This document shows positions 8,615-17,466 of a stretch of 64,000 nt of DNA, piece after piece. Source of the stretch: PALSA-350 sp963834445 (GTDB lineage Bacteria > Acidobacteriota > Terriglobia > Terriglobales > Acidobacteriaceae); the NCBI GenBank assembly GCA_963834445.1, contig CAWIBU010000003.1:186001-250000 (forward strand), written 5' to 3'. The notes below the pieces were generated by a model, which did no database searches, was not told the origin of the DNA, and saw only the letters and a program-made list of their open reading frames with translations. Both the position numbers and the translations under genes were made by a program. Within the stretch, counting starts at the first letter, position 1, and the number at the start of each line of letters is the position of its first letter.

Positions 8615-10175
8615 GTTGGGCCAGCACTCCGCGCAGGCGCAACAACGTGGCCGTCAACGCGGCCAGCGACGCGCCCCAGACTACGGACGCAAGCTGGACC
8701 ACCCAGTGCGGAGCCACGCCCACACGGCGTAAAAGAAAGGGCAGAAAATTCCAGGTGGTGATGTGCACATAGTCCCACGGATCTTCTGTCATCGCCGGGG
8801 TGTTCAGACCCCAGGCGCCCATTTTGCCCAAGGCAAACGCGACAATGTTCTTCAGGCGCAGCCCAATGAGGAAAGTCGGATGGCCGAAGGTTTCAATCTG
8901 GTAGATCTCAAGCGGTAACCAAAAGGCCAGCGAGGCTATCTGAACCACGATGCTCACGCCCAACAGCGCCAGGCCGACACCCCAGACCCCGGCGGGCAAC
9001 TGCCTGCGATGACGCAGCAGCAGTGGAATGGCCAGGATGACTGCCAACTCGACCGCGGTCGAAACATAGCGATCGCCCCAGGCGAAGTCGCCACTCCACA
9101 CCGTGTAGCGTGCGTAAAAGCTCATGTACGCCAACAGCAGCACAAAGCTCACGATCACGTAGGCCCTGACCGCGGGACTGAATCGCTTCCACCCCACCAG
9201 GCACAGCAGAATCATGAGAATGAGCAGTGGATCAAAAAGAAAGACCGACTTTTCGGGGGCGAAGAGCGCGCCGAAGAATCCCGTGTGGAAGGGCGTTTCA
9301 AAAGGATAGTTGGGCGGCAGCGCGGGATTGCGCTGCCGATATTCACGGCCGGTTACCGTGATGTAGGTATTGAAGAAGGAACCGAACCGATAGAACTGAT
9401 AGAGGCGGTCGAGCAGGCCAAAAAACAGATAGACGGGTAAAGCGGTCGCGATGTAGCTGCGGCAGCGATGCCAGAGAGCCCGTCCGCGCACCCCTTCAGA
9501 CCAGACAATGACCAACAGAAAAGCCCCACCGGCCATGAGATCCAGGCCCGAGGGCAGGCGCGTGAGCAGGTTCAGCCCAAATGCACCTGAACCGATCAAC
9601 AAGGCGCGGCGACTCCCGGTAAGTAACCACTGATATTGATAGGAGAAGCCGGTCAGGGTGAGCAGAAAAATGTAGTTGTTCTCCATCATGTTCTGCGTGT
9701 AGTGGAGGTGCGTGGTCGCGACCAGCAGAGCCAGAACGCCCAGGACAGATTGTCTGATGTTGAACTGCAACTGTCGCAGGAAGCGAAAGCAGACCAGCGC
9801 GGTGAGTACGGTCAGCAGGATGTTGATGGTGTAGCTGACGATGATGTCGCGGACGCTGGGGTCGGTGTCGTCGTATTCCGCAAAGACGGAGAGCCGGGCG
9901 ACATAGGTGCCCACAATATCTACGGGCAATAGCAACAGTGACTGGCCGATGCCATACCAGCTTTGCAGTTTGCCGCCGCGGCCGTGAACTCCGAACTCAG
10001 GATATTCGTTGGGGAAGACGGGAGGTTCGGAGGTCCAGAAGGCATGGGCCGATTGCAGGCGATGCGTGGTGTCGGCGCTGCCCAGTTCGCCTGATTGCAC
10101 CACGAAGGCGATGAGGGCCGCGGCGATAGCTAAGAGGAAGAGCGGATCACGGAATCTGGATTTCAATGTTTTCAC
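8607..10175 (-). CDS. Polytopic membrane protein, glycosyltransferase-like (PMT/ArnT type fold)
   Basis: About 522 residues with roughly ten hydrophobic segments and a large periplasmic first loop (FPEFGVHGRGGKLQSWYGIGQ region), as in GT-C family lipid-linked sugar transferases. I place the start at GTG 10175, just before the first membrane segment; an ATG at 10217 or earlier starts are open in frame, but the 34-bp hairpin at 10276-10350 would fall inside the longest version. The gene overlaps the end of the DUF885 gene by 8 bp on the opposite strand. The donor and acceptor are unknown, and the GT-C call is from topology, not a decisive motif. Confidence 0.7.
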   Translation of the reverse strand: MKTLKSRFRDPLFLLAIAAALIAFVVQSGELGSADTTHRLQSAHAFWTSEPPVFPNEYPEFGVHGRGGKLQSWYGIGQSLLLLPVDIVGTYVARLSVFAEYDDTDPSVRDIIVSYTINILLTVLTALVCFRFLRQLQFNIRQSVLGVLALLVATTHLHYTQNMMENNYIFLLTLTGFSYQYQWLLTGSRRALLIGSGAFGLNLLTRLPSGLDLMAGGAFLLVIVWSEGVRGRALWHRCRSYIATALPVYLFFGLLDRLYQFYRFGSFFNTYITVTGREYRQRNPALPPNYPFETPFHTGFFGALFAPEKSVFLFDPLLILMILLCLVGWKRFSPAVRAYVIVSFVLLLAYMSFYARYTVWSGDFAWGDRYVSTAVELAVILAIPLLLRHRRQLPAGVWGVGLALLGVSIVVQIASLAFWLPLEIYQIETFGHPTFLIGLRLKNIVAFALGKMGAWGLNTPAMTEDPWDYVHITTWNFLPFLLRRVGVAPHWVVQLASVVWGASLAALTATLLRLRGVLAQLT

Positions 10176-10275
10176 GTTGAATTTGCGGCATTGCCGTTGT
10201 TGCCTAGCAATTATCATGCAATGCCGCGCAGAACGCGGCAAGTACGAGGCAGGAATGGGCGCGTTGCGGCGTTTT

Positions 10276-10350
10276 CCTGACCACAAATGTTGGGTGGCCC
10301 ATTCAAGCTGATTTTGGCTTGAATAGGCCACCACAACATTTGTGGTCAGG
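10276..10350. repeat. Long near-perfect hairpin, repeat family B (copy 1)
   Basis: A left arm at 10276-10308 and a right arm at 10317-10350 are complementary over about 33 bp with two or three mismatches, around an 8-base loop. The core reads TGGCCCATTCAAGC ... GCTTGAATAGGCCA. It sits just past the stop of the leftward OmpA gene, where it could also stop transcription. The same core recurs near 54.7 kb and, degraded, near 35.6 kb. Confidence 0.85.
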
Positions 10351-10376
10351 AAAGTTCAAAAGGAAGTGCGTGCCAG

Positions 10377-11861
10377 CTATTCACGGGTGAGCTCCACGCG
10401 GCGATTGCGGGCTCGGCCGGCTAGCGTGTCATTGGTATCGACCGGCCGTGAGGCGCCAAAGCCGTCGGTCGCCAGGCGCTCGGGGGCTATGTGGTATTGG
10501 GTGACGAGAGCCTGCTTGACCGCAGCGGCGCGGCGCTTTGAGAGATCAAGGTTGTAGGCATCTCCTCCTACGTTGTCGGTGTGTCCGCTGACGGTGAGCT
10601 TCCAGTCCGGATTGTCCTTGAGCACGGCGACGATCTCCTGCAGCACGGGCGTCGATTCGGGCTTTAGGCGGTCGCTGGCGAAGTCAAAATAGATGCCGTA
10701 AATATCTACTTTCTTGTTCTCTTTCAGCTGCTGCTCAATCGAGCTGGGCGGTGGCGGCTCATTGCGTTTCTGTGCCGGGGCCTCGGGGGGATAGGTAATC
10801 TTGATCACTTGCAGTTGCGATCCTGCGCCCAGTTTCCACGCAAGCATCAGAGGATAGTCAGGCTGATCGAGAATGTAGAAATCCGCTAGACCGTCATCGG
10901 TCGTGCAATCAGCACGCAGAGCGGGCAGGGTCACCGGTTGCGCGTTCAAGAGCACAGGGAAGGCAAACAATCCGCTGCCTACGCGCTGCAGGTTGCATTC
11001 CACTTTTCCTAGTTTCTTGAGCGAGTCGCCGCCGCCACCCAATGCAGAGAACCGGCTCATGAGCAAACCAAGCGCTGCGGCCAGACCATCGGGACGAAAG
11101 CTGAATGTGGTGGCGCCTTTTTCCTTCAGCTCGGCGAGTACTTCGCGGGACGCGCTGATCGCCGTGGTGCCCGGAAACGACTCGGGATCCGCGCTGCTGA
11201 AAACTTCTGCGTAATCGTGGGCGCTGGTCATATCCTGCGCCAGCACCTTACGGGTCGAGGAGAAGACGCGATCCTGTCCGTTCGACCCGTTTTTTGGCTG
11301 ATCGGAATGATAGGAAAGGTTGGCATCTCCGGCAGAGTCGATGCTCACGATCTGCTTCATAGATTCGTAGTCGCCGCTCGTCTCGGCGATCGCGGTCACG
11401 ACTAACATGCCAGGCTTGAGCGGAGCTGGAGCGCTGGAGCTGAGCGCGCCCGAAGAGCCTGGCTGCCAGCCGGAAAAAGATGAGGCCGCAGGCGGGAGTG
11501 GGGGCGCCCCCGGGCTTATCGGTGTGCTGGGGTTGACCAACGGTGGAGCGGCCTGCAACACCTGTGCCCGCACTTCATGCACTTTTTCTTTGACCTTTTG
11601 GGCCGCGTAGTAGAGCCCGGCGAGTACCAGACCGGCTCCGATGAAGAGGACCACGAGGACCGCGATCACTACCTTAAGCAAGGTGTTTGATTTTTTGGCG
11701 CTGGGGACGTACGGCGCCGGCGTGTAGACGGGTTGGGCAGACGGCGGCGGCGGTGCGGGATTTGGCGCTGCGTTTTCAAGCGGCGGCTGCGGCGCGCCGC
11801 AGGCGGTGCAGAACTTGCTGCTGCCCGCCCGAGGAGTACCGCACTGGGTGCAAAAGCTCAT
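10377..11861 (-). CDS. Zinc-ribbon / single-TM / OmpA-like peptidoglycan-binding protein
   Basis: The 494-residue product has three parts. Residues 1-25 form a zinc ribbon with two CxxC pairs (FCTQCGTP and FCTACGAP). A proline-rich linker leads to a membrane segment at about 58-80 preceded by KKSNTLLK. The rest is extracytoplasmic and ends in an OmpA-type domain (about 380-494: YFDFASDRLKPES, SGHTDNVGGD, NLDLSKRRAAAVK, NRRVELTRE) that binds peptidoglycan. The topology would put the ribbon in the cytoplasm and the OmpA domain in the periplasm, like MotB-type anchors. It is a paralogue of the gene at 15873-17426 and shares the TM segment with 14224-15741. An SD (GAGGA) precedes the ATG. The function is unknown. 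Confidence 0.85.
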   Translation of the reverse strand: MSFCTQCGTPRAGSSKFCTACGAPQPPLENAAPNPAPPPPSAQPVYTPAPYVPSAKKSNTLLKVVIAVLVVLFIGAGLVLAGLYYAAQKVKEKVHEVRAQVLQAAPPLVNPSTPISPGAPPLPPAASSFSGWQPGSSGALSSSAPAPLKPGMLVVTAIAETSGDYESMKQIVSIDSAGDANLSYHSDQPKNGSNGQDRVFSSTRKVLAQDMTSAHDYAEVFSSADPESFPGTTAISASREVLAELKEKGATTFSFRPDGLAAALGLLMSRFSALGGGGDSLKKLGKVECNLQRVGSGLFAFPVLLNAQPVTLPALRADCTTDDGLADFYILDQPDYPLMLAWKLGAGSQLQVIKITYPPEAPAQKRNEPPPPSSIEQQLKENKKVDIYGIYFDFASDRLKPESTPVLQEIVAVLKDNPDWKLTVSGHTDNVGGDAYNLDLSKRRAAAVKQALVTQYHIAPERLATDGFGASRPVDTNDTLAGRARNRRVELTRE

Positions 11862-11968
11862 CGTTCACGTCCTCAGGAAACACATCAGGCGGGATGTGTT
11901 TCCACGGCGGTGAGTGTAGCAGATGAGCAGCGGTTAGCAATGGCAGGCCGCGCGGGCACCTGCTTTGC

Positions 11969-12370
11969 CTATCCTGAACAGCCCTGGGGGATCTCGTCCC
12001 GGTGCTGGATGAGGGGCTTGCCTTTGGGAATGGCTATGATGCTGCCACTGGACTGGATCGGTTTTGCGCCAAACCAGCCAAGTACCGTGTTGATGACAGC
12101 GGCCACAACCTTTGGCATGCTGTAGCCAATACCTGCGCCGAGCGTCAATTCGAAGGTGCCCTGGGCGCAGATGGGCGTTCGGCTCAATAACGTGGTAGCG
12201 ATGGATGAGCCCTTGAGCGAGGTCATCGAGGAGGTTAGGCCAACGTAGGGTCCAGCGGCAAAACTAAAGGCCCCCACGCCCACCATGAGCCGCTGGTTGA
12301 TGGCAAAGACCAATGAGTTGATGCCTACAGAGATCCCCGAGACCATGCCCGCCAGGTTTTGCTTGAGCAC
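11969..12370 (-). CDS. Hypothetical protein, hydrophobic
   Basis: A possible 133-residue protein starting at GTG 12370, in line with its neighbours on the same strand. It is rich in Gly, Ser, Val and Ile (AFSFAAGPYVGL, FELTLGAGIGYSMPKVV), which could be beta-barrel strands or weak membrane segments. No family was recognised and no signal peptide or convincing SD is visible, so it may be a degraded or mis-started gene. The 115 bp before it holds a GC-rich imperfect palindrome with GGCCCAC and GTGGGCC arms (about 12432-12476). Confidence 0.45.
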   Translation of the reverse strand: MLKQNLAGMVSGISVGINSLVFAINQRLMVGVGAFSFAAGPYVGLTSSMTSLKGSSIATTLLSRTPICAQGTFELTLGAGIGYSMPKVVAAVINTVLGWFGAKPIQSSGSIIAIPKGKPLIQHRDEIPQGCSG

Positions 12371-12484
12371 GGCATTTCCGCCACCTCTCGGGGAGCGCCA
12401 TCCGCGCCCCTGCGCCTACGTGGTTGCCGAACGGCCCACACACAGTGGGGGCCGCCCTGTGATTTGTGGCGTGGGCCACAACGC

Positions 12485-13594
12485 TTACTTGTGCTCCAGC
12501 GGTGAGGCGACGACCTTGTAGCCTGGCGGAATCTGGAAGCTGCTGGTATCGACGGGAGCCACGGAGAAACCGGAGGTGGCGGTCTCGCTTTCCATCATGA
12601 CTGCTGCCGTGGCCGGGTCGACGTTGGCTGTCTGACCCGAGGTCGAGGTGGACGGAGTGTGATGCATGAGAGCGCCCATGCTGGAGCCGCCGAGGGCGCG
12701 GCCAAAGGTGCCGAGCCGCGATAATTGGCTGCCCGCTTCCTGGGTCGCTGTGCCGGTAGCAACCTCTTTCCCCATGGCGCCGGCCGTACCTCCTCCGCCG
12801 TTCTGGTTCTGGCTTTGTGGTAAAGGTGCGACCGAGGGGGCGGCCAGCGGCTGCCCGTCGATCGTCATGCCTACGCGGGTCACCTGCAACACGGGCATTC
12901 CGCTCACTTTTGCCGATTCCTTCTTGAGTTCCTCCAGCGCCTGGGCCCCGCCTGGCTGAGCGGTTATCAGCGAAGACATGGCCGAGGCGGTCATATCGAT
13001 CGACAGCTCTTTGGCCATGCGCTGGTTAAAACTGCGCATCTCGGCCATGCCCGGCGCGTCTTTGATAAGCCACATTTCGCTGGTCGCGGCCATGCCTCCT
13101 TTGGCGTTGGGATCGCTGGTATTGGGAACCATGGTGACGGTCAGCAGTAACTCGCGCGCGGTTTCGCCGTCCACTTGTCGGGTTGCTCCGCTGCTGGAGA
13201 TGTGAGCGTTGAAGCTCATCTGGGAATCGTTGGCGGGCTTTGCGCCTTTTGCCTTAGCGGCGGCATTGGCCATGGCCTGTTGCATTTCCTGGAAGGTCAT
13301 CACGGAGTAGGTACGCTTGTCGTGATCGATCATGGTGATGGTCTGATCATCGAGATTGATGATTTCGGTTGTGTGTGGATTGGACCGCACCATGCGGTCA
13401 CCATGGATCATGACGGTTGAGGTCGTAGGGGCGAGGGCCTGTTTGGCCTGGGAGCTGAAAGCGCCCGCCATTTTGGCCAGGCCCATCATGGAACCGCCCG
13501 TCACCCGCGTGGTCTCCTGGTAGCTCACGTCGGCAAAGGCGAGTGGTTGCAGCAACAGGGTGCCGGTTAAGAGGAAGAGGCTTGTTTTTTTCAT
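12485..13594 (-). CDS. Secreted hypothetical protein (DUF4412-like)
   Basis: The 369-residue protein has a clear signal peptide (MKKTSLFLLTGTLLLQPLAFA). The second ATG (13594) is chosen because AAGGAG lies 6 nt before it, while it touches the first ATG. The mature part has a lipoprotein-carrier-like beta pattern in which HGDRMVRS, INLDDQTITMIDHDKRTYSVM and EMWLIKDAPG recall DUF4412-type proteins. A Gly/Ala/Thr-rich low-complexity stretch is near 255-330. It lies in the middle of the zinc-ribbon/OmpA gene run, so it may serve the same envelope process. Its role is unknown. Confidence 0.75.
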   Translation of the reverse strand: MKKTSLFLLTGTLLLQPLAFADVSYQETTRVTGGSMMGLAKMAGAFSSQAKQALAPTTSTVMIHGDRMVRSNPHTTEIINLDDQTITMIDHDKRTYSVMTFQEMQQAMANAAAKAKGAKPANDSQMSFNAHISSSGATRQVDGETARELLLTVTMVPNTSDPNAKGGMAATSEMWLIKDAPGMAEMRSFNQRMAKELSIDMTASAMSSLITAQPGGAQALEELKKESAKVSGMPVLQVTRVGMTIDGQPLAAPSVAPLPQSQNQNGGGGTAGAMGKEVATGTATQEAGSQLSRLGTFGRALGGSSMGALMHHTPSTSTSGQTANVDPATAAVMMESETATSGFSVAPVDTSSFQIPPGYKVVASPLEHK

Positions 13595-13724
13595 GGTCAT
13601 CTCCTTAAAGGAACGGTGAATGTGTCTTTTTATCTGCGTTCTCTGAGCATGCGGGGGCTCAAGCCTGGCCGCATTGATTCCGGCGAGACTAAAGGATCCG
13701 CAAACGATGGAGGGGAAGTTTGGG

Positions 13725-14186
13725 CTATATCCCCGCTTGTTTGGCTGCGAGCGCGCCGATCACCGGCAGTTTGGTGAGCTTACCCTGATAGGCGCTGTAC
13801 ATCAGGAAGGCCCAAAGAGCGAAACCGCCAACCATCAACACCAGGTCGATGGGAACCTGCAGAATGAAGAAGAGCCCCTTGGTGATGGCGCCCAGCACCA
13901 GGCCCACGATCGTCCAGGCGATCCACAGCGCAATCCAAGCGACGTTGAAAAAGATCGATTGGAAGGCATGGAAGCGAACGAAGCGATCGCTTTTGTAGGG
14001 GTCGATGACCAGGAAAATAATCCCGGTGATGATGCCGGCGAGATAGGCAAGGGCGCCGGCGGTGTTGGCTTGCAGCCCGGCATTGGCCACCGGCGGTGCA
14101 GTCATGGCCGGCGGCCTGCCGGAACAGTGAGGACAAAAGGTGGCGCCGTCGGCAAAGGCGGCTCCGCAGGATTGACAGAAGCTCAT
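13725..14186 (-). CDS. Zinc-ribbon DUF4870-like membrane protein
   Basis: A 153-residue protein starting at ATG 14186 with an AAGGA 8 nt upstream. It has an N-terminal zinc ribbon (FCQSCGAA and FCPHCSG), a short linker and three or four hydrophobic segments with the DUF4870 pattern (LAYLAGIITGIIFL, then DPYKSDRFVRFHAFQS, then paired helices). The FHAFQS block between the first helices is typical of that family. It is flanked by two other genes with N-terminal ribbons. The function is unknown. The call is firm at family level. Confidence 0.85.
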   Translation of the reverse strand: MSFCQSCGAAFADGATFCPHCSGRPPAMTAPPVANAGLQANTAGALAYLAGIITGIIFLVIDPYKSDRFVRFHAFQSIFFNVAWIALWIAWTIVGLVLGAITKGLFFILQVPIDLVLMVGGFALWAFLMYSAYQGKLTKLPVIGALAAKQAGI

Positions 14187-14223
14187 GAGGTAATTCCTTT
14201 CCTGGTTGAAATGCGTGAGGTCG

Positions 14224-15741
14224 TCACAGGCGGCTTGCCACCACTTTGGCCAACGGCTTGATGTTGTCGGTGTTGCAGGGGCACTGGATATAGGTGAAGT
14301 ACGCGGCCCGATTGCCCTTGCGAAAGACAAGCATGCTACCGCCAGCCAGGTAGGCATCGTCGCCGATGCCATCGAGGGTGCCGCTACCGCTGCTCGAGGC
14401 GGTTCCCGCGCCGGAGGTAACGTACGTGAAGGCGCCGCGGTTCATCTTCATTTCGGCCTCCGCGTTGCCGAAGGAGTAGCGCGTGCCCAACACAGGGATT
14501 TCGCCCTTGGCCGCCGCGGCGCTCAGATCTTTGTCATTGGCTTGCTGCTGGGCGAAAAAGCCTCCGGCTATTTTCTGCATCTGTTTTTGTGCCGAAGGGG
14601 GCGCGCCCAGGCCACCCAACATGGAACTCATGTGTTTGGCGGTCGCATCGGCTGGATCCCCACGCGCGATGTAGGTGCACGTGTCGCCCTCCCCCTCTGC
14701 GCGGATGACGGTAACACCCACGGCCTGACTTACTTCGGCTGTGCTGAGGAATCGGCAGGGATCGCCTTTGAACCCCTCGGTTTCGTTGTTTGCTTTGAGG
14801 TTGGCGATGCCCCCCAGCATCTGTCCCAGACCGCCGCCGGCGGCGGGGCTGGCCAGGGCTTGCGCTGCTGCCGCGTGCGCTTTCTCCTTGATCTTTTGGG
14901 CTGCGTACCAGAGGCCGCCCAGGGCGAGCGCTCCGCCGACAAAAAGGATCACCACAAAGGCAACGACTACCTTCAGCAACGTATTTGATTTTTTGCCGCC
15001 AGCCGCGGGGTAAGCGGTACCTGGCGTGTAGGCCGGCGCCGGCGTGTAACTCGTGGGTGGCGGCGCATAACCAGGTTGCGCTGGGGCATACGTGGCTGGT
15101 GCAGTGGGGTAGGGCTGGGCAGCCGCCGTTGCAGACGGTACTGCAGCAAAATCCGCTTGCACGGGCGCAAAACCCACGGGCTGTGGGCTCGGCGCGGCCG
15201 GAGAAAAGGTGGGTGGTACGGGGGGCGGCGCATAAGTCGTTTGCGCCGGGGTGTAAGCCGCCTGCACCGGGGTATACGTTTGCGGTGAGGCGGCGGGTAG
15301 GGCCGCTGCCGCAGCTTGCACGGGCGCGTACTCTGCCGGTTGTGGCGCGGGCGATAAGGGCGGCGGATCGAACGTGGGCGCTGGCGGTACGGCCGCAAAT
15401 TCTCCTTGTACCGGCGCAAATCCTGACGCCTGCGGTTCGGGTATCGCCGCGACCGGGGGAAAGCTCGCCGGCACCGACGCGAACTCGCTTGGGGCTGCAG
15501 CAGGGGGATCCGCGATGACAAAAGCCGGAGTGACGGGAGCGAAACCCGCTTGTTCCGGCGCAGGCGCTGAGGGTGCCGGCGGAGCGCTGGCTATGATTGG
15601 TGCATAAGACGCTGCGGGCGGTGTAGCCATTGCCGGTGCGGGAGGCGCCGGCGGCCCCGCAGGAACTCTCGTTCCACATCCGCCACAAAAAACTGCCGTC
15701 GCATTCAAGGGGGACCCACATTTACCGCAAAATTTGGCCAT
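14224..15741 (-). CDS. Zinc-ribbon / Pro-Ala-Tyr-rich linker / TM protein
   Basis: A 505-residue protein beginning at ATG 15741 after GGAGG. The N-terminal ribbon (FCGKCGSP and FCGGCGTR) is followed by about 200 residues of low-complexity repeats in which FAPV, YTPVQ and FAAVP units recur. A KKSNTLLK-preceded membrane helix (about 255-280) is nearly identical to that of the 10377-11861 protein. The extracytoplasmic C-terminal half starts with PCRFLSTAEVSQAVG, which recalls the DUF3558 pattern, and no OmpA domain follows. The linker would lie in the cytoplasm if the ribbon does. The function is unknown. Confidence 0.8.
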   Translation of the reverse strand: MAKFCGKCGSPLNATAVFCGGCGTRVPAGPPAPPAPAMATPPAASYAPIIASAPPAPSAPAPEQAGFAPVTPAFVIADPPAAAPSEFASVPASFPPVAAIPEPQASGFAPVQGEFAAVPPAPTFDPPPLSPAPQPAEYAPVQAAAAALPAASPQTYTPVQAAYTPAQTTYAPPPVPPTFSPAAPSPQPVGFAPVQADFAAVPSATAAAQPYPTAPATYAPAQPGYAPPPTSYTPAPAYTPGTAYPAAGGKKSNTLLKVVVAFVVILFVGGALALGGLWYAAQKIKEKAHAAAAQALASPAAGGGLGQMLGGIANLKANNETEGFKGDPCRFLSTAEVSQAVGVTVIRAEGEGDTCTYIARGDPADATAKHMSSMLGGLGAPPSAQKQMQKIAGGFFAQQQANDKDLSAAAAKGEIPVLGTRYSFGNAEAEMKMNRGAFTYVTSGAGTASSSGSGTLDGIGDDAYLAGGSMLVFRKGNRAAYFTYIQCPCNTDNIKPLAKVVASRL

Positions 15742-15872
15742 TTCCTATTCCTCCCAGTTATCTCGATCTCCGATTGCATACCACGCAGCGACTGAACAGA
15801 AGGGCAATCGGCAGCTATCCTGGACCTCTCCTCAGCCGCCTTCCAGGTTTAGTGATTCCAGCGCCAAACGCG

Positions 15873-17426
15873 TTACTCACGACTGAGTTCCACTCGCCGA
15901 TTACGCGCACGGCCTTCGAGTGTCTCATTGGTATCGATGGGGTGTGAGGCGCCAAATCCGTTGGTTGCCAGGCGATCTGGTGAGATGTGGTATTGCGTGA
16001 CGAGTGCCTCTTTCACCGCGGCGGCACGGCGCTTGGAGAGATCGAGGTTATAGGTGTCTCCGCCTATGTTGTCGGTGTTGCCTTCGACCGTAAGCTTCCA
16101 GTCGGGGTTATCGGTCATCGCCTGCACGATCTGCTTCAATACCGGCGCAGATTCCGGCTTGATGGTGTCTTTATTGAAATCAAAATAGATGCCCCAGGTA
16201 ATGGCCCGCTTCTGTTCGGTCAGTTGCTTCTCGACCAGATTGACCGGATGGGGAACCGGATAATTAAGGCGGATGACTTCGATCTTGAATTTACCCTGGG
16301 ACCACTTTTGGTCTTTGATTCTGAACATCAGAACCAGCGGGTCCAGAGGGTCATCAATCAGGTAAATATCGGCTTCGCTGTGCGCTGGGCGGTCGTTCTT
16401 CGGGAAAGGATTTTTCCCGGAAACCTCCATGATCCCGGTGAGATGAATGGTTGGCAGTTCGACACGCTGGTCATTCACGATCAGGGGGTACGGCACATCC
16501 TGCGGTTCGACGCGGGTGAGTAAGCCGGCGACATAGGCGGGCTGGGATGATTCGTGGCCGTCTCTCGTGTACAGATAACGAAACGAGGTTTTGCCCTGGG
16601 ACTTGATCTCTGAGAAGCTCTTGCTCGACAGCCGCAGCCGGGTCGCGCCATGAAAGATAGTGGGGATCCCGGATCCCCCCACTGTGACATAGGTGTCGGC
16701 CGCCTGCAGGTCTTCGTTGCAGGTATATTGCTTGGCGCTTTCAGAGTGCCTGCTCTGACCCTGGTCATCGGTCCACTTGATACCGTCATTCGAAGTGATT
16801 AGCGAAACGGGGCCCGCAGCCTCCACGGTTTCGACGGACTCTACGTCGCCTTTGAGGAGCCCCCAGGCAGTCGTGACAACGGTTCCCCCCTGCAAGGGGA
16901 TTTTTGCCGCGGCCTGCGCGGGATAAGGTGCGCCGGAACAAGGCGTCACCGGATCCCTATCCGAGATGCTCTCGACCGGGTCGCCATTATCCTCTCCACC
17001 GCCGCCCAGCATGTTGCCGAGGCTGCCTAATAATCCACCCAGGTTCCCGTCATCGCCCGCGGGCGGAGAGCCCTTCTTATCCCCAGCCCCCCCCGGCGCG
17101 GGGCTGGGAAGGGCATGTTTCACTTCCTGGGCGACGCTCGTCACCTTTTGCTTAACCCGGTAGCCGACGTAGACGATGCCTCCGATGCAGACCACGGCGA
17201 TCAGGCCGAGAACCCCCAAAAAGATGAGCAGCAGAGGTAGGCCGCTGCGCTTTTGAACCGGCGCATACGCTGGGGCGGGTGGAGCAGCCGAGGCTGGCCA
17301 GGGAGTCACCCCAGGGGGCGGAGGCGGTGGCGCTACCGGCCGGTTCGCCTGCAGAACGGGGGCGCCGCAGTTGGTGCAGAACAGAAGGCCCGGTTCGATT
17401 TTCTGGCCACATTTGGTGCAAAACAT
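15873..17426 (-). CDS. Zinc-ribbon / single-TM / OmpA-like protein (paralogue)
   Basis: A 517-residue paralogue of the product of 10377-11861. It has a ribbon (FCTKCGQK and FCTNCGAP) at residues 1-24, a Pro-rich linker, a membrane segment at about 63-87, a Gly/Asp-rich periplasmic stretch, and an OmpA domain at about 405-517 (YFDFNKDTIKPES, GNTDNIGGD, NLDLSKRRAAAVK, NRRVELSRE). The OmpA ends of the two paralogues are almost the same, while the middle regions differ. The gene is first in the leftward run and divergent from the winged-helix regulator at 17623. GGGGA precedes the ATG. The function is unknown; a wall-anchored inner-membrane protein is the best reading. Confidence 0.85.
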   Translation of the reverse strand: MFCTKCGQKIEPGLLFCTNCGAPVLQANRPVAPPPPPPGVTPWPASAAPPAPAYAPVQKRSGLPLLLIFLGVLGLIAVVCIGGIVYVGYRVKQKVTSVAQEVKHALPSPAPGGAGDKKGSPPAGDDGNLGGLLGSLGNMLGGGGEDNGDPVESISDRDPVTPCSGAPYPAQAAAKIPLQGGTVVTTAWGLLKGDVESVETVEAAGPVSLITSNDGIKWTDDQGQSRHSESAKQYTCNEDLQAADTYVTVGGSGIPTIFHGATRLRLSSKSFSEIKSQGKTSFRYLYTRDGHESSQPAYVAGLLTRVEPQDVPYPLIVNDQRVELPTIHLTGIMEVSGKNPFPKNDRPAHSEADIYLIDDPLDPLVLMFRIKDQKWSQGKFKIEVIRLNYPVPHPVNLVEKQLTEQKRAITWGIYFDFNKDTIKPESAPVLKQIVQAMTDNPDWKLTVEGNTDNIGGDTYNLDLSKRRAAAVKEALVTQYHISPDRLATNGFGASHPIDTNETLEGRARNRRVELSRE

Positions 17427-17466
17427 GATTCTTCGTCCCCGGTATGTCCGCTGTCTTTATTTCTCC

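Noticed and set aside
12264..12479. A short minus-strand frame that might be the 5' part of a frameshifted 11969-12370 gene
   Set aside because: The two frames overlap over about 100 bp, the upstream frame looks random, and no family was recognised to anchor a frameshift.
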